DNA from: Myxococcales bacterium
GTDB lineage: Bacteria; Myxococcota_A; Polyangia; Nannocystales; Nannocystaceae
Reading direction: 5' to 3'
DNA: 64,000 bases
NCBI GenBank assembly: GCA_020633295.1
Contig: JACKDW010000024.1
Location: forward strand, 1 to 64,000
Part shown: in pieces, positions 57,427 through 64,000 of the stretch
Numbering within the stretch: the first letter of the stretch is position 1
How the letters are laid out: the number at the start of each line of letters is the position of its first letter
The notes under the pieces: model-generated
Database searches by the model: none
Told to the model about the DNA's origin: nothing
What the model saw: the letters and a program-made list of their open reading frames with translations, nothing else
Program-made: the position numbers and the translations under genes

Positions 57427-57674
57427 GTGCACCACCGTACCAAAACGCCTCAGCTCGGCCCGAGCGCGTTCCTGACAGCGCATGAGCGCGCCGGCGCGCT
57501 GAGCGGCGCGCGTCGGCGGCGTGTCTCCTGGTTAATGACGCGAAGGACAGCTCTTCGGGGGCCGATCGCGGCGAGGCCTCGGCGCCTGCGGCACGCGCGG
57601 CCCGGTGACGCGTCGGCGCCCGCGTCCGCGAGCTCGCGGGCGTAACCCGCAGGATCGAGACGCGTTCGCGGAGT

Positions 57675-58670
57675 ATGCTCGCCGCCATGGTTCGCCCCGC
57701 CCGGCCCGGCCGCGCGCACGCGCGCGCGCTCCTGCTCGCGACGGCGACCGCCGCGGGCTGCGGCGACGCTGGAGACGCCTCCGCGACGGACGGCGCGTCG
57801 AGCGAGACCACGAGCGCGGACGCGAGCGATGGGAGCGACGGCGCGACGGGGCTCGACGCGACCACGAGCTGCGCCGGGGGCTGCGCGGGGCTCGGGCTGC
57901 TCGTGCGCGTCGACGAGCTCGCGGACGCGCTCGACGACGGGGCGCCGCCGCTCCGCGTGCTCGACGTCCGCAGCCTCGCCGACTTCGAGGCCGGGCACGT
58001 CCCCGGCGCGCTGCACCTCGACGCGAGCTCGCTGCGCGCGACCGTCGATGGTATCTCGGGACAGGTCGTTGACGCCGCGAGCTTCGCCGCGCTCGTCGGC
58101 GACGCGGGCGTCGAGCCCGGCGAGGAGCTTGTGATGGTCGACGACGGCGACGGCCTGCAGTCGGCGCGCGCGGCCTGGACGTTTCGGTATCACCAGCACG
58201 ACGCCGTGCACGTGCTCGACGGGGGTTGGCCGACGTGGCTCGCGGTCACCGGCTCCGCCGAGGCGGGCGCCCCGCTCGCCGCGCCCTCGCCCTACCCGAC
58301 CCCCGACATCACGCCCGCGCTGCGCGTCGACGCCGACTGGATCGCCGCGCGGCTCGAGGATCCTGGCGTGGTGCTCATCGACGCGCGCACGCCTGGCGAG
58401 TACGACGCCGGTCACGTCCCGGGCGCGATCAACGTGCCGTGGACCACAACGAAGAGCGGCGATCCGTTCCTCGGCGTCGCCGAGCTGGCGGCGCTCTACG
58501 AGCCGACGGGCGCGCTGACGGCCGACACCGTGATCGCGTACTGCCAGACGGGGACCCGCGCCTCGGTGACATGGTTGACCGTGCAGATCGCGGGTCACGC
58601 CGACGTACGCCTGTACGACGGGTCATGGGCCGAGTGGTCCACGCGCCCCGACCTCCCCCAGGAGCCCTGA
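57675..58670 (+). CDS. Exported tandem rhodanese (thiosulfate sulfurtransferase-like) lipoprotein
   Basis: 331 residues; ATG 57687 is an alternative start. The signal peptide ends in a lipobox (ATAAGCGDA), followed by a Thr/Ser/Asp linker. Rhodanese domain 1 (about 75-190) has LRVLDVRSLADFEAGHVPGA but no cysteine at its active-site loop. Domain 2 (about 210-325) has VLIDARTPGEYDAGHVPGA and the active-site loop AYCQTGTRAS with the sulfur-carrying Cys. This inactive plus active layout matches SseA-type sulfurtransferases, which are usually cytosolic, so export is unusual. Confidence 0.88.
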   Translation: MLAAMVRPARPGRAHARALLLATATAAGCGDAGDASATDGASSETTSADASDGSDGATGLDATTSCAGGCAGLGLLVRVDELADALDDGAPPLRVLDVRSLADFEAGHVPGALHLDASSLRATVDGISGQVVDAASFAALVGDAGVEPGEELVMVDDGDGLQSARAAWTFRYHQHDAVHVLDGGWPTWLAVTGSAEAGAPLAAPSPYPTPDITPALRVDADWIAARLEDPGVVLIDARTPGEYDAGHVPGAINVPWTTTKSGDPFLGVAELAALYEPTGALTADTVIAYCQTGTRASVTWLTVQIAGHADVRLYDGSWAEWSTRPDLPQEP

Positions 58671-58769
58671 ACCAGCGACGGCGCCTAGCGCGCGGCCATG
58701 AACCGACTCCTCGGCCGGACGACCTGGACCACGGACGGTTCGGAGCGGAGGTGCTAAAACTGTTGCACA

Positions 58770-59189
58770 GTGAGCTTGATCCACCTCGTGACCGCGTTCT
58801 GCGGCGATGAAGCCCCCGGGACGGCCGCCGCCGTGGACCCGTGGTCGTCGTTGCTCACGCTGATCAACGCGGCGGGCCTGCCGATTGGCCAATCCTGTCG
58901 AGGGGTCGGTATTTGTCGCAGCTGCGGGGTTCGGGCCGATGACCTCGCCGGCGTGCTCACCCCCCGGACGGCGCGCGAAGACGCGGCCGCGCTCCCGACC
59001 GGGTGGCGACTGGCCTGCCAAGCGCGCGTGCCCTGGGCCGAGCTCGTGTGCGCGCCTCAGGCGCACGATCCCTTGGTGAACCTGCGCCTCTGGCACCCAT
59101 CCTGGGGCGCGGCGGAGCCGGCGACGGGTGTCCGAGACCGCGACATCAGCGAGCGCGGGGCGGGTGACGCAGCCCCGGCGGTGGGATAG
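58770..59189 (+). CDS. [2Fe-2S] ferredoxin, plant/adrenodoxin-like fold
   Basis: 139 residues from GTG 58770; GGAGGTG lies about 17 nt upstream, further than ideal. The cluster ligands are in SCRGVGICRSCGV (C-x5-C-x2-C) and a fourth Cys in GWRLACQARV, the standard 2Fe-2S ferredoxin set. LLTLINAAGLPIGQ is the usual segment before the cluster loop. It is a soluble electron carrier. The partner is unknown. The C-terminal 35 residues are an extra tail. Confidence 0.88.
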   Translation: MSLIHLVTAFCGDEAPGTAAAVDPWSSLLTLINAAGLPIGQSCRGVGICRSCGVRADDLAGVLTPRTAREDAAALPTGWRLACQARVPWAELVCAPQAHDPLVNLRLWHPSWGAAEPATGVRDRDISERGAGDAAPAVG

Positions 59190-59205
59190 GTTGGAGCGCT
59201 AACCC

Positions 59206-62200
59206 GTGGCTCGCGATCGCGATGAGGCCCAGGCCGAGAAGGACCTCCTGGCGAGCGCTCGCGAGGCGCTCGAGCGCTACTGCTCGGCCCTGCGCGTCCG
59301 TCACCTGTACCCCAAGGGGCCCAACGACGCGATCCTGCTCGAGGCCTACCAGGAGCTCATCCGCCTGCACCGCGTCGGCCGGCTCCGCTGGCGAAGCCGA
59401 CGTCACAAGCGCCGCATCCTCAAGCGCATCATCCGGCGGAACCTGCGGCGCGACGCGATCAACCGCTCGCGTCGCCTGACCTACAAGTTCCCGCGCGCGC
59501 GCCCGCAGCCGCTGCACGGCGATCCGCCGCCGGTGGTCTGGCGCGCGCTCGACGACGTGGCCGCCGAGGCGCCTGACGCCGCCGACGAGCTGCTGCAGCA
59601 CATCCAGGGGCGCTCGTTCGAGCAGCTCGAGGCCGACGCGAGCATGGCGAGCCAGAGCCGCGTCAAGCCGCGGTTCGGTCGCGGCCTCGAGATCTTCCGC
59701 CGCAAGCTGGTCAACCGCGCGCTCGAGGATCCGGACTCGATCCCCACGCTCCACCCGCAGTACATCTCGTACGCGCGCTCGGCCCTGCCGCTGCGGCGGC
59801 GCTACCCGATCGCGCGCCTGCTGCTGGTCAAGCTGCCGCTGTACTTCTGGATGACCTTCATCCTGCTGTTCAACTGCGCGTACCTGGGCGCGTACGTGTT
59901 CTTCAACGACGCGACCTTCGGCCGCTTCCTCGGCGGCGCGATCAGCTCGCTGATCGACGGCGAGCTCGAGTTCGGCTCCCTGCACTGGAGCCCCTCGCTG
60001 CTGATCAAGCTCGCCACGGGGCAGCCCGCGACCGTGGTCGCCAAGGACGTCAAGGTCTGGAGCGCGTTCAAGACCACCGGCCACGGCAAGGAGATGATCA
60101 CGGCGCAGGCCGACGAGCTCGAGCTCGACATCGTGCTCCACGAGATCATCCCGTGGAACCGCGCCGGCATCCCGGAGGTGCTCGAGATCCCGTGGGTGCT
60201 GCACTTCACGCGCGTCGAGTCCAAGACGCCCGTCAAGGTGCTCGTCAAGCAGTACCACGACACGCTCAAGGACGGCGCCGAGGTCTCGCGCATCAGCCTC
60301 GTCGACGCGTTCAAGCCGGCGCCGCGCGAGTACGCGGTGCTCACGACGCGGCGCCTCAGCTTCCAGATGGACAGCCTCGAGATGCCGGTCGAGCTCGACC
60401 TCGACCTGCGGCTCGAGAGCAACTGGCGCCTGCTGCTCGACCTCGACCGCGCGCGCTTCGACCTCGACTTCCTCGGCCTCCACCCGCTCGAGCCGGTGCC
60501 GGTCGAGAAGCCGCTGCGCTTCCGCGTCGACGGGCACGCGACCCAGGGCATGGTCGCGATCCTCTCGCTCGGCGAGGAGGGCTACTTCATCCCGCTCGAG
60601 GACTTCGACATCGACGCGTTCACCGACGGCATGGACGGCGTGCCGCTGGGCGACATCCGGGTGCTCGGCGCGGGCGTGTTCGCCGGCTCGCCGGGCAAGC
60701 TCGACGGCTGGCTGCTGAGCATGTTCCACGCCGACAAGGCGGTCGACACGTCGCTCGACATCGCCGACGTCGGCCCGCTCGCCGACGCGATCCTCGGCTT
60801 CCACGGGCTGCCGAAGAAGATGGTGCGCGCGGGCGGGGCCCACGCCGAGCTGCGCTTCACGGGGCTGTTCACCGATCCGACCATCGGCGTCTCGGCCTCC
60901 GGCGTCACGCTCGACTTCTTCGACGACCCCGAGCTCGACTGGGCGCTGCGCGACGCGTCGCTCGAGGTCGCGCTGCACCAAGAGCGCCTGCCGCTGCGCT
61001 GGGACGATCACGTGCTCGAGGCCGACCGCGGCTGGATCGCCGAGCTCGCGCAGCTCTCGGGCGACGCGCTGGGCGGCTCGGTGAGCCTGCACGAGTTCGG
61101 CGATCGCAACCACGTAGTCGTCACGACCGGCAAGCCCGGGCCGATGATGATGGCCTTCGACGTCGATCTGCAGGGCGTGAACCCGGCCGAGCTCGTCAAG
61201 GACGACGCGATGATCAAGCGGCTCTCGGGCGCGGTCGACGGGCGCCTCGAGGTCCCGAAGCTGATCCTCAAGACCGGCGAGGGCGGCGGGCTCGCGCTCG
61301 TCGAGCTCGGGCTCAACCCGCTGAACTTCGAGCGCATGAACGGCCCGCGCGACGACGGCATCCCGCGCTCGCTGCGGCTCGAGGGCGGCGTGACGCTCGA
61401 GGAGCGGCGCGGCCTCGACCTCCAGGACCTGCGCGTCACGACCCCGGGCGCGCTCGTCGAGGTCACGGGGGGCGTCGACGCCGAGTGGCAGACGCTGCGG
61501 CCGACCGACCTGCACGTGCGCGTCTCCGACGGGCGCACGTTCTGGAGCTCCTACGGGCAGCAGCCGTACTTTGATCGGCTCGACACGCGCCTGCAGCTCT
61601 CGGGGCCGGTGATGAGCCCGGACGGGCGCAACGGGACGCTGTCGGTCTCCGGCGTCGGCTCCGGCGACTTCGCGCTGACGGGCGTCGAGGAGGCGCGCCT
61701 GTGGATGGATCGCGGCGTGCTCAAGCTCCGGAGCCCGCGCGTCAACATGCTCGGCGGCCACGGACCGCTCAAGACCGACTTCTGGCTGTTCGAGCGCGGC
61801 GCCGTCTCGACCGACCCGAAGCTGTGGCTCAACCTCGATCTCGAGGGCGTGGAGTTCGGCGACCTCGCCGGCGACGCGGTCACCGGCAAGGGCGACATCA
61901 ACATCAAGCTCGGCGACGGCAGCGACAACGCCGTGCCGCTGTCGAAGTTCCAGGTCCGCGGCGCCGTCTACTCCGAGCAGCTCAACATCGGCGTGACGCC
62001 CTTCCGCGACGCCTCCGCGAACTTCGAGGTCAACCGCGAGGGCGTCACCGTGCGCACGCTCGAGCTCGACTATCACCGCCGCGTGAGCCCCTACCACGCC
62101 CCGGAGGCGACCGTCCGCGTCGGCTCGCTCGGCGGCAAGGGCTCGCTCTCGTTCGCCGAAGACCCCGCGCTCGACTTCCAGCTCGAGACCGGCGGCCTGC

Positions 62201-64000
62201 CGGTGTCGGCGCTCGTCGGCATGGCCGGCGTCGAGTCGCTGCCGATCGGCGGGCAGGTGCGCCGCGGCACCGAGCTCGAGATCGGCGGCACGCTCGCGCG
62301 CCCCAGCGTGCACGGCAACATCAACCTCTCGGCCATGAGCGCCGCCGGGATCCCGCTCGGCGAGGGGCGGCTGCTGCTCGACAGCGAGGACTGCGGCGCC
62401 GGGCAGCCCTGCGAGGGCGACGCGACCTCGGGCGATCAGCTGCTCGCCGCGAGCGGGCTCGCGGCCCGTCGCGAGGTCCGCGTGCGCGGCAGCTTCGGCG
62501 GCGCGAAGCGGGCCAAGGACGACCCGCGCCGGCTCGACTGGACCGTCGACGCGGTGCTGGCGATCGGCGCGCTCGAGCGCAAGGGCAAGCGCGGCGGGCG
62601 GGCGAGCGCCCCGATCTCGACCGAGTTCACCGCGCGCTTCGGTCACCTCCCGCTCGCCAACCTCCTGCACGCCAGCGATCCGCGCCTGAGTCAGAACCTC
62701 ATCGGGCAATTCGAAGACCTCGCGGTGAGCGCTCGCCTGTGCGCGCCCGGGCACAAGCTGCTCGCCTCGTGCACCGAGGAGGAGATGAGCGTCTCCGAGT
62801 GGGGTCTCAACCCCAAGCTCAACCTCTCGCTCGACCGCCTGTGGCTGCGCTCGGCCAGCTCGCTGCCGAAGAGCGGGCGGCTCGAGGGCGCGGACCCGTG
62901 CGAGCACCCCGAGGCGCTGTGCAGCGATCCGAACACGCCGCTGGTCGCCGAGCTCGACGGCACGCGGATCCGCATCCGCGAGCCCTGGAAGCTGCTGACC
63001 TGGGACCGCGCGCGCGAGGGCGGGCGCCGCGGGCAAGCGGCGTCCGCGAAGCCCGACGAGGACGCGACCTTCCTCGAGCGCGCGACTCGTGGTCGGCGCC
63101 AGGGCGGCGCGCGTCAGGGCGACGCGCGCCAGGGCGACGCGCCGACGCTGCAGATGCGCGCGCTGACGGTGTCGGGCGACATCGAGCTGTCCGCGCCGCC
63201 CGACGTCGGGCAGGTCCTCGACGACGCCGTCATCATGGAGGGCGAGCTCGACGAGAAGGCGGCGAAGAAGGCGGCGAAGGAGGCGGCGAAGGACGACGCG
63301 AAGGGCGACGCGAAGGGCGACGCGAAGGACGACGCGAAGGACGACGCGAAGGACGACGCGAAGGACGACGCGAAGTCGAAGCGCGGCGCGAAGCCGAAGG
63401 TCTGCGAGCCCACGCGCACCCCGTCCGTCGACCCGCTCAGCAACGCGGTCGCCAGCCTCAACGGCGAGCTCGCGCTCGGCGGCCTCAGCGGCATCGCCGA
63501 GGCCTACGGCGTCGGCGACCTCCGCGGCCGCGTCGGCGTCAACAACGTCCAGCTCAAGGGCTTCGCCAGCGCGCCGGTCATCACGGGCAGCATCGACATC
63601 CCGTCCGATAACCCGCCGATGCGGATCCGGCTGGGCGGCGACACGCCCGTGCAATTCCGCGTGCCGCAGCTGGCGATCCGCGTGATCGACGACACCGTGT
63701 TCGTGGCCGGTCAGGCGTCGGTCGGCGGTCAGGTGCTCGAGTTCGGCGAGCTCAACGGCGCGCCGACCTTCATCACCTTCACCGGCGGCTGCGCGGGCAA
63801 CTTCGGGCTCTCGGCCCAGGGCGAGCTCGACGGCGAGCTGATCAGCGCGCAGGCGCCCTCGGTGTTCAAGCAGGCCAGCGGCACCCTCGAGGTCCGCGAC
63901 CTGCGGGTGACCGGCAACGCGATGGAGACCAACGCGATCAAGACGCTGCACGCGGTCGTCGAGTCCGGCCGGCAGCGCTCGTTCAACGCCGAGTTCGCGT
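59206..64000 (+). CDS. Giant membrane-anchored protein: sigma-factor-like N-terminus, one TM helix, AsmA/TamB-like periplasmic region (partial)
   Basis: At least 1,598 codons, open to the window edge. Residues about 1-190 are cytosolic and basic; AREALERYCSALRVRH with ILLEAYQELI, then KRRILKRIIRRNLRRDAINR, resembles sigma region 2, and GRSFEQLEADASMASQSRVK plus PRFGRGLEIFRRKL resembles region 4. One membrane helix (LPLYFWMTFILLFNCAYLG, about 210-228) follows. The rest is long beta-rich repeats (SLHWSPSLLIKLATG, VRGAVYSEQLNIGVTPF, GALSVSG-type strands) typical of AsmA/TamB-like lipid-transfer proteins, with an Ala/Lys/Asp repeat near 63289. The start is GTG 59206. The sigma reading is by eye only. 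Confidence 0.75.
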   Translation, partial: MARDRDEAQAEKDLLASAREALERYCSALRVRHLYPKGPNDAILLEAYQELIRLHRVGRLRWRSRRHKRRILKRIIRRNLRRDAINRSRRLTYKFPRARPQPLHGDPPPVVWRALDDVAAEAPDAADELLQHIQGRSFEQLEADASMASQSRVKPRFGRGLEIFRRKLVNRALEDPDSIPTLHPQYISYARSALPLRRRYPIARLLLVKLPLYFWMTFILLFNCAYLGAYVFFNDATFGRFLGGAISSLIDGELEFGSLHWSPSLLIKLATGQPATVVAKDVKVWSAFKTTGHGKEMITAQADELELDIVLHEIIPWNRAGIPEVLEIPWVLHFTRVESKTPVKVLVKQYHDTLKDGAEVSRISLVDAFKPAPREYAVLTTRRLSFQMDSLEMPVELDLDLRLESNWRLLLDLDRARFDLDFLGLHPLEPVPVEKPLRFRVDGHATQGMVAILSLGEEGYFIPLEDFDIDAFTDGMDGVPLGDIRVLGAGVFAGSPGKLDGWLLSMFHADKAVDTSLDIADVGPLADAILGFHGLPKKMVRAGGAHAELRFTGLFTDPTIGVSASGVTLDFFDDPELDWALRDASLEVALHQERLPLRWDDHVLEADRGWIAELAQLSGDALGGSVSLHEFGDRNHVVVTTGKPGPMMMAFDVDLQGVNPAELVKDDAMIKRLSGAVDGRLEVPKLILKTGEGGGLALVELGLNPLNFERMNGPRDDGIPRSLRLEGGVTLEERRGLDLQDLRVTTPGALVEVTGGVDAEWQTLRPTDLHVRVSDGRTFWSSYGQQPYFDRLDTRLQLSGPVMSPDGRNGTLSVSGVGSGDFALTGVEEARLWMDRGVLKLRSPRVNMLGGHGPLKTDFWLFERGAVSTDPKLWLNLDLEGVEFGDLAGDAVTGKGDINIKLGDGSDNAVPLSKFQVRGAVYSEQLNIGVTPFRDASANFEVNREGVTVRTLELDYHRRVSPYHAPEATVRVGSLGGKGSLSFAEDPALDFQLETGGLPVSALVGMAGVESLPIGGQVRRGTELEIGGTLARPSVHGNINLSAMSAAGIPLGEGRLLLDSEDCGAGQPCEGDATSGDQLLAASGLAARREVRVRGSFGGAKRAKDDPRRLDWTVDAVLAIGALERKGKRGGRASAPISTEFTARFGHLPLANLLHASDPRLSQNLIGQFEDLAVSARLCAPGHKLLASCTEEEMSVSEWGLNPKLNLSLDRLWLRSASSLPKSGRLEGADPCEHPEALCSDPNTPLVAELDGTRIRIREPWKLLTWDRAREGGRRGQAASAKPDEDATFLERATRGRRQGGARQGDARQGDAPTLQMRALTVSGDIELSAPPDVGQVLDDAVIMEGELDEKAAKKAAKEAAKDDAKGDAKGDAKDDAKDDAKDDAKDDAKSKRGAKPKVCEPTRTPSVDPLSNAVASLNGELALGGLSGIAEAYGVGDLRGRVGVNNVQLKGFASAPVITGSIDIPSDNPPMRIRLGGDTPVQFRVPQLAIRVIDDTVFVAGQASVGGQVLEFGELNGAPTFITFTGGCAGNFGLSAQGELDGELISAQAPSVFKQASGTLEVRDLRVTGNAMETNAIKTLHAVVESGRQRSFNAEFA
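63289..63372 (+). repeat. Seven 12-bp tandem repeats, AAGGRCGACGCG
   Basis: The units encode KDDA or KGDA in frame within the giant protein, making a charged low-complexity linker. Unit-number changes would keep the frame. Confidence 0.9.

Noticed and set aside
59146..63951. A 1,601-codon open frame on the minus strand
   Set aside because: It is antisense to the giant plus-strand protein, has no membrane helix or domain, and is full of Arg/Leu/Glu/Val strings produced by GC-rich reverse frames.

Overview
The window looks like chromosomal DNA from a very GC-rich myxobacterium, most likely of the Nannocystis / Plesiocystis type (inferred). The signs are: strong third-position GC bias; many exported lipoproteins with a lipobox followed by long Ser/Thr/Gly/Asp-rich linkers; a DUF4215-type Cys-rich motif; an ADYC-type protein; a MYXO-CTERM-like C-terminus; a eukaryote-like Ser/Thr kinase; and many two-component proteins. 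There are no rRNA genes, no CRISPR array and one tRNA, a tRNA-Val(CAC) at the left edge.

Layout. 0-3.8 kb: a possible integrase tail, tRNA-Val, a radical SAM/SPASM maturase-like protein, a class I aminotransferase, and a small DNA-binding protein with a histone-like tail, a SAP motif and a PADR1-like zinc ribbon. 3.8-9 kb: citrate synthase, divergent from a second citrate-synthase-like protein with a MerR-like N-terminal helix-turn-helix, followed closely by a large adenine DNA methyltransferase. 9-18.5 kb: exported lipoproteins (DUF4215 type, an M66-like metalloprotease, an alpha/beta hydrolase, a propeller-like protein, a beta-helix protein), a dienelactone hydrolase and small unknowns. 18.7-29.8 kb: an ABC-F ATPase, a DHFR/RibD-like reductase, a frame-broken PglX-like methyltransferase, a CDF zinc exporter, a third large methyltransferase and another lipoprotein. 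29.9-36.2 kb: BlaI/BlaR1-like regulators, then a PAS histidine kinase, a deleted response-regulator remnant, an HPt protein and an NtrC-type regulator. 37-45.6 kb: an ADYC protein, a CheB-CheR-PAS-receiver fusion, a hybrid kinase, a receiver-kinase and a membrane protein. 46-47.6 kb: a convergent pair sharing an upstream motif.

48.4-56.3 kb is the most striking part. A Ser/Thr kinase gene is split in its catalytic loop (HRDLKxDNI) by about 4.2 kb carrying a tyrosine integrase and a two-gene ABC-2 transporter. A 12-bp direct repeat, TCGACAACATCA, flanks the insertion. Recombination between the copies would restore an in-frame kinase of about 739 residues. The kinase is followed by a membrane protein and a small lipoprotein gene, which look like its operon partners.

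56.4-64 kb: an exported unknown protein, an exported tandem rhodanese, a [2Fe-2S] ferredoxin, and a giant protein that runs off the window. Its N-terminus resembles an ECF sigma factor, followed by one membrane helix and a long AsmA/TamB-like extracytoplasmic region.

Several genes show single-base frame breaks, often in short homopolymers. These may be assembly errors, and each should be confirmed before any pseudogene claim.
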